Positions 12,209 to 24,500 of a stretch of DNA of 64,000 nt are shown piece after piece; within the stretch, counting starts at the first letter, position 1; each line of letters starts with the position of its first letter. This stretch comes from Lactifluus volemus (lineage: Eukaryota > Basidiomycota > Agaricomycetes > Russulales > Russulaceae): assembly GCA_022376515.1 (NCBI GenBank), contig WTXI01000005.1:372001-436000 (forward strand), given 5' to 3'. Under the pieces are notes generated by a model. That model saw only the letters and a list, made by a program, of their open reading frames with translations. It did no database searches and was not told where the DNA came from. The position numbers were made by a program, and so were the translations under genes.

Positions 12209-13664
12209 ATGTTTGACGGATTTAATGTCGATTTGCAGTCCGCATGTATTGGAATTGTCGCCACTGCCATAATTTCAGTCTATGCTGGATCCTTCGGGAG
12301 TCTTTCGGTCAGTCCTTCCTCGGCGACGGTTTTGTTGTTCACTTCGTCGAGCGTTCTCGGGACGATGATGCACAGGAGTCAAAAGACCCTACAAAGACGT
12401 CCGATGACGACCAAGATTTTTTCGCGCCAGCTCCTCCCATGGACGCTCAGGACGTATGGGTATTCTCAGTGGTCGGTTCACTCGTTTTTGCTCTCCGTAC
12501 TTGTATCAACGGGTCCGTGATTGTGTGATAGTTAGCTTCAATTATGCTCGTTAGCCTTTTCTACATCATCAAATACGTTGGAATGGAACGGATCAACTGG
12601 TATTTGACCTTACACGCCGCCGCCATTGGCCTTTACACCGTACCTCGTGTAAGTATCCCTCCTCTTGCTTTTGCGGACCTTTGGCCGTTCCTCATCTTCC
12701 CTTTGCAGTCTCTTATTCGTTTGACGAGATTTGCGTACGGTCTTCAGCGCTGGAATGAATTCGAAAGGTATCGAATAAGGTTTGAAAAAGCATCCAAGGG
12801 TGAGTGGGATTGAATCACCATTTCCCACGCAACGAACTCAATAGAACTAGGTGTTCCGTCATTCTCATTCAGAACACCTTCACTCTTTCTCGTACCATTG
12901 GGGTTCATCCCGTCCCTTTTGTACCTATATTGTGATAGACCGAAACCCATACTCCTTACAAATATCCTTGCCTTGTCATGGGTGTCTCATTCGATCTCGG
13001 TGTTCAAGATAGACTCCTTCAGGACAGGATGCCTCTTCCTTTCTCTCCTATTCCTTTATGATGTCTGGTGGGTGTTTGGGACCAATGTGGTGTGTAATGT
13101 TTCTTGTTTCTTTGCTAGCCACGTGGGTTCAGATGTCGGAAACTGTATAGATGGTCACTGTCGCGGCCAACCTCGACGACTTGCCGATGACAATCATTTG
13201 GCCAAATCCAGATCCAACCTCAAGCTCTACAACGAATGGGAGTATGATGCTCGGCCTGGGTGACATCTTCGTTCCCGGGTTGTTCATCTCTTTAGCCTTG
13301 CGCTACGACCGTTTTCGACACAAAAAGACCCAAGCAGTGGCAGGGCCTTTTCCGACCCCGTATTTCACTGCTTCGCTCGTCGCGTACGTAGCAGGGCTTG
13401 TTTGTGCAATCGCAGTTGCGCACGTATCCTGCGCAGCGCAACCCGCGCTATTATACCTCAGGTAGGGTCTGCAGGGGCTTCCTTCTCCTGTCACATTCGG
13501 CTAAACCGAGAAATAGCCCTGCTTGTATTCTCTCCTTTGTTCTCACCGCCTGGCGCCGCGGGGAGCTCATCGAAAGTTGGAAATGGAATGATGACGGCGG
13601 CACCAGGACCCCTGAAAGCATATTGGACCAGCTGATCCGAGATTTGGATAAAAAATCTAAGTGA
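12209..13664 (+). CDS. Signal peptide peptidase, copy 2, with a replaced C-terminus
   Basis: Seven exons parallel to copy 1: 12209-12307, 12376-12496, 12536-12648, 12709-12799, 12851-13089, 13151-13461 and 13517-13664 (1122 nt, 373 residues). Intron 1 is 68 nt in both copies. Intron 2 would be only 39 nt here (12497-12535), so that junction is the least certain. Catalytic motifs are intact: LFLYDVWWVFGT, MLGLGDIFVPG and AAQPALLYL. The copies share the fold and intron sites but have diverged clearly, especially in the second exon and the loop around residues 200-220. After WKWNDDGG the coding sequence enters a terminal-inverted-repeat insertion. The last ~19 codons (TPESILDQLIRDLDKKSK) come from that element, ending in KKSK, which fits a KKxx ER-retrieval signal. 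Copy 1 lacks such a signal. Role as for copy 1; whether the two have different locations or substrates is open. Confidence 0.85.
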
Positions 13665-14563
13665 TTTTTTTGAAATATTTGAGGTCTATGCGGATAAATA
13701 GTACTGTTTTGGCCAAAATCTGCCCAAATGCGTGGTCTGAAAATTGCGGTATATAAAAGTTAGGTCCGGTGACACCGACGGCGTCCCTCAATCGCAGCTT
13801 GCTCATGGACTATCGAGAACGATTGTTGGAAGCACTTGGCGAGCTCGACGCAGATCTTGTCGATCCAAGCTCTGGCGCGGATTCAGCGGGGGCATTCACG
13901 TTGCTACTAGGTTCTGGCGTGGAGCACGAGCACTGCACTGATGATCTCGGCCGTGGCTTGCGCATTGCTGACGACTCGGAGTGTGTGAACCCCATCTCGT
14001 GAGGCTGCTGAAGCTATCGCATCTTCCCGTCGTGCTAGTAGAGCTGTAGATCCGTGCAGTTGAAGAGGTCCACGCGATCTTGCCCAATTATGCACCAGTT
14101 GTATGTCGAGGCGTTTCTTCATCGCATTGAATATGCAATTGTCGAGCGCATCAGCGAAGCGCTGCTCGAGGGGACGGCACTGTCACCAGAAGCGATCCAA
14201 TAGCGGATTGTGTCGAAACCTCAGACGCCCCAACCGCGGGAGGATGATGGTCATTTCTAAGTTTAGAATGAGGCAAAAGAGGTATGATGTGTGTACCTGT
14301 ATTCAACAAGTGGAAGGGCTCTTCTACAGCCCAAGCAGGACCAGCAGCCAACGGTGACTCAGAGGAAGAGGATGGGGATATGTAGTTAATTGGGTTGTAC
14401 TACATCAACTCATCATTTTTGTCCCAAAAAAAACTAATTTTTTTTTTAATGCCTCATCCCTGTGATGCAGATTTAAAAAAAAAATGGTGTTCTAGCCTGG
14501 ATTAAATTTGCCCAAATTCATACGGATAAAAATCACAAAAAATGGGTCACTTTCAGGGGTCTA
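13605..14563. mobile_element. Non-autonomous DNA-transposon-like insertion in the last SPP exon
   Basis: The left end at 13608 (ACCCCTGAAAG) and right end at 14550-14560 (CTTTCAGGGGT) are 11-nt perfect inverted repeats. One to three further bases on each side partly match (AGG left; TAG when the right end is read inward). Native SPP tail sequence resumes directly after the right end. Flanks CGGCACC and CGGCATC may be a mutated target duplication. Inside I see no transposase: only short open frames (for example 13769-14002), A/T-rich subterminal parts with GTGATTTTT near both ends, and A/T runs at 14425-14485. Size ~0.95 kb and termini suggest a hAT-like non-autonomous element, but the superfamily is not settled. 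Confidence 0.6.
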
Positions 14564-14895
14564 CGGCATCGTTGCTGCTCGCTCCAAAGATGGGGAGTTA
14601 TAGCGGACAAACTGGGTTTGGTAGAGGAATACAGGTGTTGTTGCCGCGGCCGGAGAGTCCTCCGAACCCTCGGATGCGTCCATCGGTTTCTCGCCAAGTT
14701 GGAATTACGGGATACATCGACTCATCGATGAGACCTTTCACCTTTCCGTTCAGTGACGGGGCCGCGATCTCCATGCAACAGTCCGATTATTATTATTATG
14801 AAACTGGACCACAACACACAACACTTGTCGCTTGTTCAAAGCCTACGGTACAGATCACGTTTTGGTCTCTACCCGTCAGTTAATTCAGGTCCTGT
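14564..14895 (+). pseudogene. Displaced 3' tail and 3' untranslated end of an SPP gene
   Basis: TCCAAAGATGGGGAG near 14582, GGACAAA(A)TGGG-type sequence, GTTGCCGCGGCCGGAG near 14640 and CCTCCGAAC near 14660 line up in order with the last exon of SPP copy 1 (11107-11215). CGTCAGTTAATTCAGGTCCT near 14874-14893 matches the copy 1 3' untranslated region. The frame has a stop shortly after the start (GAGTTATAG). The simplest reading is that this was the original tail of copy 2, cut off by the insertion at 13605-14563. A separate partial duplication is the alternative. Confidence 0.65.
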
Positions 14896-14900
14896 CTCCA

Positions 14901-17228
14901 AACCGGAAGATTCAAAGGTTGCATTAGTGGGCCATATACAGTAGTAACACCCGTGTACAGTATTTTTTTTCTGTCGACGTCGGACGATCGGACGAGCCGT
15001 CGCTAAGCTGTTGATTACCGAAGACGATATATATAGTAAAGCTTGTGGCAACTGAGATATTGTACCTTGACGAAAATTTGTGTGTCCAGTCCTATTAAGT
15101 TCCCTATTCATGACACATTCTGCTGCCACGGACATTGGAATCCGGAATAGCTCGCCATGGTGACTGACGTTTCTTACAACGCGCGCTGGTCCCGTGATGG
15201 TATACTCATTTCCTACGTAAGTTACAAAAAGTGTTGTACTATCGATCACGTTGATGCACCGTAATGCGTCTCAAAAAAAAAAAAGTGGCACCTTTTGGCC
15301 CAATAATTTGTGGCGCCGCAGCCAAGCACGAAAGCCTCTCTGTGCGACATTCGCGGAAAGGTTACAATTGTTGATTGATGTCTGGATGAGCGGTTTATGA
15401 GAACTTTGGGCGTCAATTCTGAGTAGTAAAGCCGGGCCGAAGTGGACGCCGCCATTCAGTTGACCCGGCAAGTTGCCCAGGCCAGGAACGGAGGATGTCT
15501 GGAGAGGTGCTTCGCGAAGGAAACAAGGAGAGCACGGGGTCAGGTGGTAGCGACCCAGGGCCGTTCGTGTGGAACGAGGAGGCCAAAAGGAGCAAGCTTG
15601 TAAGGAATTTCCATTCGGTGCAGTTTGATATTTCCCTTCAATAGCCGTGGTACAACGTGACAGGCCACGCGCGCAGACCAAAAAGGGTGGCATCGACCCA
15701 CACGTGTGTTTCATTCACACCAAGTAGAGAGACAGCTCGTATCCGGTAGCAGTCGGGACGAAATGGCTTCCGTAACGATGGAGGCAGGGCAACTTGGTGT
15801 GCCAAGTCATGTGTACACTTGCCGTCGGCAACCATCGGGTCACCCGACCGTCAGACGCTGGACATTCATTCTTTCCACTGGGTGAGTGGTGCCTTGCCGA
15901 GTTGGCCGGGTTTATAGTGATCGCAAGGAGTAGGAAGGGGCTGTGGATTGGGTGACTAAAGGGCGACCGTGAAGTTGGGTTCAAAATAGACAATGTCGAA
16001 GACAGGTACATTCATAGAAAGTCAGATCAGATGCAAGTTTACTGTGTGGGAGGTGGATACCGCCACCACCAAACTACGTTCAATTCATATTAACCGCAAA
16101 AGGAGGCAAAAGGATTTGTGCCCTGTCAGCGCTTACGCTACACATATTGAACAAGACAGGTACGGAGGGGCGCTGGGGGTAGTAGGAACGTCTTGAGAAA
16201 TGTATTGAATGCTAAGTGAGCAAAAAATATGGACAAATGTTTCCATGGAAAGGGGGGGACTGGCTAATAGACAAGAGGGGGGAGGATCGATGGTGGAGCC
16301 CGGGAGATTCCTGAGCAGAAGAAATAGCTCGATCTGGCTAGAATAGCGCAACCACACGGCGTTAGGTGATGGTGGCGGGACCGGAAAAGGAGACTCTGTG
16401 TGGTGAGACATTTGCCAAGGGGGAAGTCCGTGGAAAAAAAAAAAAAAAGAGGTAAGACCAACAGTCTGGCTACCGGAAGACGTTTGGGGCGGGGAATGTC
16501 CGTAAAACTTGGGCAGAAAGGAGTCATCGAAGCAGATCCCATTTTTGGGGGCACCTCGCTGAAAATAGGGAACATTAGTTTCCTTGGTAAGCATCCTCGA
16601 GAGAGAGTACAGGGGATATTATAACCAAGGTTTGGAAGTAATTGGAGTTGAAAGTGAAAGGAAAAGGAGTAATTGATGATCCACAACCCGAGGGAACGGA
16701 GTTTGGAAAAAGATCTTAAAGTATAGATCTAAGGAACACGGGCGGTGTGAGAGAGATCGAACCCAGTTGCACATGTGAATAAATTATCGTTATAATACCT
16801 CGAGGTCCGCTTTTTTGTTTTCGGTTCTCTCTTCCTGTGAGTAGTGTGTGTTCATGTTGCAACATATATTAATATGTAGTAATTGAGGTTAAGGTCCAAA
16901 ATTGAGCAGAGCAAAGCAGAACAGAAGAGAACAGAAGATTGACTTTGCAAAGTCGAGAATCGGCCCGCCTGATATTGGTCAACGCCATTCGCTACGCCCT
17001 CGCCCTTGCTCCTCATCCGCGTCGCCCCTTTCCCATCCCTCAACTTCCACCTTGTCGTCCTTATTCAAAACTTCTTTTTCTCCAGCGGAGAGTATTCCAC
17101 TTGTTTAATCGTCCATCGTGTCATCCACTCACTCATCTACTCACCCGCTTCCACTTGAGTCCTCCTTTTCCGTCCCCCTTGCTCGTAAAGCAATACTTGA
17201 TCCGTCAATATACTACTACACCCGTCCT
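14901..17228. other. 2.3 kb without a recognisable gene upstream of areA
   Basis: Open frames on the minus strand (15271-15714, 16133-16594) have no recognisable motif and low-complexity stretches such as the A run at 16434-16448. The 3' part is pyrimidine-rich from ~16980 on and is probably the areA leader. A long upstream region would suit a regulated transcription-factor gene, but I identify no specific sites. Confidence 0.3.
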
Positions 17229-20200
17229 ATGGAGCTTGCTCCTGCTCAGACGAGTGCCGCTACGGATGACCTTCCAAGGCCTTCTTGGTCCTCCACCCCT
17301 CGCCCAACTGTCATCACTTCACTCTCTACTCATGTACCCCCAAGCACGACAGACCATGGCTCCTTCCCTTCTTCCTCGTTATCGCCTCAATCCTACTCCT
17401 CGCCATGGTTGCAATCACCCGATTTGACCTACTCGGACCTCGTAGCCCCACATCAGGTACGTATCCGAACCGACCGGTCCTTTCGACCGCTCATTCCGCT
17501 TGCCGTTCTCTGTAGTCCACTCTATCGTCTTTACCTCATGGTCACAATTGGGCGGACGTACCCTTAAACCCGGAATTATTTGCCCATTTCACCGCTGCAG
17601 GCGTTCTCGGAGACATCGCGGGAGCCTTGAACGGCTTACCACCAGGTTTCACATTACCTCCGCGCATGCAACCGCCCCCATTCCATCCGGTTGACGCTCA
17701 TGATTCTCGGCAAGGCAACTCAAGCAATGCACCCTTCGCATCATCGTCCCACCTATACCAGAAGCCAGATTTTCAATCCCACCCAAGTTTGGCATCTTCA
17801 CCATACCACCACAGGCCAAACTTGCGTCGCCCCGATCCGCTAGATATCTCACCCCCGGCACCTCCACTGACCGATGCGATACACCAGGGCCTTTCCAACG
17901 GAAAGAGTGTCATGCGTGGTGGGGATGTTGGAACTCATTCGAGACAAGGCTCTGCAGGTCTGTCGTCTTGACATCTCCCCTTCTTCTAGTTATCACTAAA
18001 ACATTTGAACAGGTTCTGCCGTGTCATCAACGTACTTGCCCCCTTCCTACAACACCTCGTCTGGCTATGAATACATCCCCGATATCGCGGCTGGCCGATC
18101 AAATGCTGGCCTCCATCCGACGTTGTGGATGTCCCCGACTTCGACGTCGCCCTCGACGCCTAGTATCGAATCGTATACATCATTCCATCCTGTGACGATG
18201 ACACGAGACGCAAGGACCCCATCCTCATCCGAGCTCCACAGAACATCGGCTAATAAGCGCTTTGATGATTCACCCGAGTCTCCTGGAGCCACCGTCCGTC
18301 AAGAATCCTCTTCCATGTTCAGTGATATTCTGTCAGATAGTCTCTTCGGTTCTCGACATGGAACGGACGGCGCCAGTACCTTCCCCTCTCCCGTGCTCTC
18401 GGGCTCACCTGACCTGCATTCAACGGCACTATCGCCGACAGATGCTGGCCAGTGCGACCCTGAACAACTAGCCAAGGAAGATCCACTTGCGGCACAAGTG
18501 TGGAGGATGTACACCCGAACCAAAGCAAACTTGCCACATGCTCATCGTATGGAGAATCTGACATGGCGGATGATGGCTCTGGCCCTGAGGAAGAAGAAAG
18601 ATGAGGAGACCAAGCAGAACGAACCGGTGGGTGAGCTGGAACGAGCGGGGGTGCAAGTTAAGAAGGAACCAGGGGAAGATCTTCCCTCTCCGACCACTGG
18701 AGATAATAAAGAGGTTGAAGAACGTGGTCGTCGCATAGATAAAGGAAAGGCCCGGGTAAGCGTAGTCGGATTTGATGGGGCGAACCAGGATTGCACGGAA
18801 GACGATGAGTGAGTGGCGTCATCTCGCTCAACTATTGTTCTTTTCTCGCGTTAATTCCTCGTCGTAGTGAGATTGTTCCAATGGACTGGAGGGCCATGAG
18901 TCGATCTCGATCTCGCGTTCCCATGGACTGGAGACCAAGTAGCCGCTCAAGGTCCCGTCCGCCGCCAACAACGGGTATACAGTTCGATACTGTCTTATCG
19001 CACCCCGAGCGCTTCGCATTTCCGTCTCTCGAACACCCATCTGACTCCAAGTCTTCGGATATGCATGGCCTCCTCAGACCCTCCGTCGGTGACAAGCTGG
19101 ATCTCAAACCCCCAGGATCCGACCCGTCAACTTCATCCAACGTCCCAATCGGCCCTGGTCGACACAGTCCCACCGCTTCGACTGCCCAGAACCCGTGGCC
19201 CCTTCCCACTCTTCACGAACACGTCAGCCATACTCCCCCAGGAATCTTCCCCACCGGTCCCCACGGGACGCGATACTCTTATCCTACTCCCCCCAATCAT
19301 CAGTCCGAACCGCAATCGTATGGAGGTCACCCCTCGTCTCTACCGTCCATCGGAATACACGGTCCATCGCGAACGGCTACCTCTAACGCCGCACCACTGG
19401 CGCAGCGCTCATTCCCCAGGCACGTGCGCAAGACGAGTTTCGATCACACGGTCTCAAAGGACGGTATTTTGGCTGGCATATCAGGGAGGCATCAGGTAGA
19501 TGGTCGACCGCGGTTGACTCTTATAGGGACTAAACGCAGAGCTGATGCTCCCCACGTTGAGAGTATGCTCCGTGCCGATCCTCCCAGTGTTCATACCTCA
19601 CCTTTGGTGGAATCGCCGGACGTGGTTCAACAACACTTCTCCTCTCTCTCTCACCATCAACTGCCACCGACTTCCCATCATGTTCCAGCTACCTCGTTCC
19701 CCTCTGCGCCGTTTGACTTTACGGTCCCCGGATACGATGCCTTGTTCGAATTGCACGCCACCCAATCGCTCCCTCACGATTATTCCTCCATCCTGGCTTC
19801 TGTTGACGGTTCCCGGCACACTCCATCATATCACGAACATTCGCATCCCACCCTATCCACGACTTCGTACTCACCGCACACGAGCCCCCCTCTGGCACCC
19901 AATGAGGGTTTGTCCGCAGCAGCAGCAGCAGCATCCGCGGTAGCAGAAAGTTACGTCCGCTTGAATGGAGCTAATTTAGCCGTGGATGATCCGGGTATGG
20001 AGTACACGAATTTAATTGGCGTAATGTATGCCAATGGCGTTGATACCGCAAACCTGTCGCATCAACCCTTCACACACGTGGATCCTACTCAAATCTTACC
20101 GGTGGAACCCGGGGAGAACGGGTTTTCGAGCTTACACACTAGCCCTTCAAGTGATGGGTGGGGCAACGGGTTCATCTCCAGCGCGGCTGCATCTCCCGAA

Positions 20201-21070
20201 CCCCGCGACGTGTCAAACGCATCTAGTCCGCCCTCTGCCGAGGGTTCATCCACTGCTCCCCGCCAAGTCGTCCGGAAGATCTCGTCAACGAAGCGGATTC
20301 AGGATGCCGTTGCGCGCTCTGCCATCGCGCGGAAGAAATCGACAGCCGGCGTCGACCCACCGACCACGCACCTGCGCTCGTCGACGAGCACTCCCGACCT
20401 TACCTCTGGAGTCACCAACGGTAACTCCAAGGGTGAGGATGGGGAAACGGCGCCAACAGTTTGCACGAATTGCCAGACGACGAATACACCGTTATGGCGG
20501 AGGGATCCAGAGGGGCAGCCTCTGTGTAAGTGGATCCGTAGAGAGTAATCCGCAGGTGCAGCGCTGATCGCACGTTTATCTCTAGGCAACGCTTGCGGAC
20601 TGTTTTATGTAGGGGATTCCTTATCTACAGACGCCGAATTCAGCTAACTCGTGTCCCCCGCCGATTTACAGAAATTGCACGGGGTTGTCAGGCCTCAATC
20701 TCTCAAGACTGACGTGATCAAGAAGCGGTCAGCCATTATCTCTCTTTTTGATCCCGTTAAAACTATTGTTGCTGATTATGGGTCCTCCACTTATCTCTTC
20801 AGGAACCGGGCCTCAGGCGCGCCAAACTCGGGTGCCCGCAAGAACAACTCGGTACTGCCGAAGATTGCCTCGTCCTCCACACGGCCGCGCTCGTCGACGA
20901 CGAGTAACACGCCGGTCGCTCTTCCGGGCTCCCGTTTGTCACCCGGAAGCCGGGTGGGCCCAAGTGCGACCATGGCGGGATCATCCTTGGCCCTGAAGCG
21001 GCAAAGACGGACCTCCACAGGCGGGCCTGGAGGCGTGATACGCAAACTCATGGAAGGTGCGGGCACATGA
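17229..21070 (+). CDS. areA: AreA/NIT2-type GATA transcription factor (nitrogen regulator)
   Basis: Seven exons (17229-17456, 17516-17957, 18013-18808, 18868-20525, 20586-20608, 20672-20727, 20803-21070) give 3471 nt, 1156 residues, with all phases closed. The middle carries the fungal AreA-family helix block [20 protein letters not shown]...[10 protein letters not shown], then two MDWR..SRSRSR repeats. The DNA-binding finger is C-x2-C-x17-C-x2-[16 protein letters not shown], then a two-intron split at LC/NACGLFY/KLHG, and a basic tail [15 protein letters not shown]. Other regions are Ser/Pro-rich and disordered, with an Ala8-like run near 19917-19935. In fungi this factor activates genes for secondary nitrogen sources in the nucleus, binding HGATAR sites. 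ATG 17229 is the first ATG in frame; a frame extension upstream has only GTG. No frame error was seen across 3.4 kb of coding sequence. Confidence 0.92.
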
Positions 21071-21579
21071 GCCAATATTTACGTCATGTGGCAGGACTTT
21101 GTCTAGTCTACACCAGCCGTTTTTTCCCTTCTTATCTACCCCATGTTTTTGCTCCCACCCCTGTTGTAATCTTTTTCGCTCTTGCCTTTACTTACTAGAG
21201 GGTCGCGGGTTTCGGGCCCTGTACTCATGTCACTCATTCTGCCAGAGTTCGAGGAGATGATGTACGAGAGACGTCACTAGCTAATTGGATATTCTAGAAT
21301 CGCTCAACTATTATGCTATATCTTGGGCGCCCTTTCCCTGTTGTCTCGCGTTGTATGTTCCCTCCTTCAAACCTCCTTTTCTCCCTATCATGACGTTCAC
21401 GATGAATAAATGGGTATCACGAATATACATATATATATATACGTGTGTATCATCAGCAAGTGGTATATAAATTCATCAGCCAATAACCCATAAACCGGCG
21501 AGAAGTAGCATAAAATAGTCAAGACAAGCCCCATCATGATAACGCACTGTAGGGGGGGGGGTTGGTCAAGGGAGGAGAC
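21071..21579. other. Convergent 3' ends of areA and the Sec7 gene
   Basis: Pyrimidine-rich and AT-rich 3' untranslated sequence with an (AT)n stretch near 21424-21442 and a G8 run near 21552. No gene seen. Confidence 0.4.
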
Positions 21580-24500
21580 CTAGGCATCACTCTCGTCGTT
21601 GGCATCCGCCTGCGCCAGCTCCCGGCGATGGCTCCCAAATGAAACTGCAGGCGAATCGACGGTGACGGGCGAGCTTTCCTCGCGCCCAGTGATGGTCCTT
21701 GAATGCGAGCGTCCCTTGCGTTTGCCCTTGGAGGATCCGTGTGCAAGGTCGGTGCGCAGCGCACGTTCCAGGGCTTTCTCGCCGCGCTTCTTGAACCGTA
21801 GCGCCATGGCCGCCTGCAGCGAGTCGATATAAGACTCGTACTTGACGTGCTCGGCGAGCAAGTAGTGCGATTTTTTCTCCCAATTGCTGAGCGCCTTCGC
21901 TGCGCTCTGAGAACGCGAAGGATACTGAAGGTGGGGGGGGGGGGGCGGAGGAGAAAATGAGAGAACTGCATCAGGAAAGAGGGATAAAAGTACGTACCAG
22001 TGTCATCATCGGTCCTCGGAGTTCGTTGTGTTCTTGCAGCTCTTGCGTGAGAGCCTCGACGTGCTTTTTGAGCGCGTCTAACTGCGTCTCCTCGTCGTGG
22101 GTGCTTGATACTGAAGGCGCGAGAGGGGGCTTCCATTCGCTGATATTCGTGCGGTCCAACCATGACGCGCCGCCGGTGCGCACCGTCGACGTACCGTCCT
22201 TGCGGCTGAACAGACTGTGATTGCTGCGTCCGCTACGGACACTAGCGTTGTCCGTAAAGTCACGGATGCGGATCGACTCGTCGTCTGACTGCGATCGCCC
22301 GTGCTGTATCACATCGCTGACCCGATTCCAACCGTATTCCATGTTGGAGACGCCACCGGCTAGCGGTTCCTTGCTTTGCCGTGCCGCCCAATAGTTGCAT
22401 GTCTGCACCCACTCGTTCACGAGTTCTTCTGTTCCCGCCTGGAAGAAATAGACAGCGCCACTGGCCAACGTGAGTACCATACAATGTGGGCGTGCCGATT
22501 ATAGCCTGGTGGGGGTAGAGCGTGTGCCAAAGAATGGGCGAGCTGCAGCGTGCCAACGTGGTTGGCATTTTCCTACGAACGTTCGTTAGCACGCCCCATC
22601 CTCATGCCGTTAAAATTAATAACACACCAGCCAATTCCCACCTCCAACTACACGCTGTCCGGCACTACCGTGCTCGCCGAATGTAAACATATTGAGCTGT
22701 CCCTTTTGTATGACAACAAACACGTCCAACCAGGCTTTGCTTTTTGCACGCTTTCCCACAGATTCGTTATACTGCTTACGGCACAGTTTTCCTTCCTTTG
22801 CCCAAGGGGGGCCGAGTAGCGCAAGCTCTGCGTCCGAAATGCTGATCGTCGTATCTAGCGAATCCTCGCTACCCTCGCTTCGATCGTCGTCCTCTTGCGT
22901 CTCGCGGATAATCGTATGTGAGAGGTTGGAGGCAAAACCGAGGGCAGGTGTTAAAAACGACATCATAGAGCCGATAATATTCTGCCCTCGCATTATTCAG
23001 TTATTCAGGGACGGTAAAATCGATATAGACGCACCTCATGAGCGGATGTTGCAAAGCTGGGAGCGGGGCTCGTACGTCCGTCGATGCTGCTGTTACTGCT
23101 GTACGGACTTATCCCATTGGGCGCGCCAAGGATGGATTGGATACCGCGAATACTTCCGCGCTTAAAGGTTGTCAGACGGTCTTGCGGAGCGCGTAGACTA
23201 CGATTGCGCGTCAACCCAGTAGGGTTTGAGGACGAGGTTGACGTTCGCGAATTGAGAGGCTGTAGAACCTGCTGACTCTTGATCGCATTGTACATGTCCT
23301 GCACAGAATTTGAGCAACGACGATTCCCTATCAGAATAGACCGTACCTTGAGCAAACTCTCCAAGTCACTCTCCCAGTTACGGTCGTAGACGACAGATGA
23401 CACAAGTGTACTTGGAGTCTTTGCCTCTGCAGCGCTGGTCGTTGATGCTGGCACAGACGCTGTACTGTCATTCGGCAGGGAGGCGGCATTCATCACACTT
23501 GGCGATGCAACGAACAGATTGGCTAGAGCAGCATCACGACTGATGCTATTCCAGCTTGTGATGCTATCACTGCGCTTGGCCTGCGAGCGCGCCATGCTCG
23601 CACCGATGTCACTTCCTTCAGATCCGGGTCCACGCAAGCTGTCCACATCCACGACATCCCGTTCACCTTGCACAAGATCTGAGGAGGAGCCTTGCACAGA
23701 ACGATTGGGCTGGAGCTGCATTTGAATCGTAAAAAGAGTGTTGCGGACAAACTGAGCACGTGACATGCGAGTAGTCAATTCTGCGACATGCAAGTCGGTG
23801 TTCAGAAGAAGCAGTGAATAAGCCACGGCATGGACGACGCCTAACAAGAATAAAAATTGTGAGCGTGAATAAATGCAACCATATGCGGGGAATGCCTACT
23901 AGGGTTACCGAAGAGACTGCCCGGGTTGCAATCCCAGTAGCGTCTAGAAAACTCTTCCAGTATGCGGTCCACTTGCTGGGTCTCCGCCTTGAGAAACAGT
24001 TTGGCGCACAAACGCCTACAACGAATTTGTTAACATTAATTCAATCCCAGGCGTGGAGGTCGCACCTGAAGGCTAAGTCAAGTCGTAATCCGGCGAAATC
24101 GAAATTGTCCATGTAGTGCCGCAGAGCGGCCTTGTTCACGCGCCCACTATACAAAGAGATCGGGTCACGATGAGATATTAATCACCCCAGACAAATGAAC
24201 AAGAACATACATTCCGCCGAGCCACTCAGCGATCTTCTCCTTTGCCAAGAAGCTCTCGTCTTCATCCCAAGCACGTTTTGCAGATTCCTTGCCACGGACC
24301 TCGACTTCTTCTGGGTCTGTAGGCCCCAAGCTATCAGACGGTAACCGGCGAATTTGCTGGCTCGGGCCTGCAGTGAGGTCTTGTTGCGATAGCGCAGATC
24401 GGGCGGAGAGACGATGGTGGTACTAACGACGGTTCCGAGTTGGATGCCGTGGAGCGATTATTCACCATCAGGCGATCACGGGGTTCTAACGGGGTGGATA

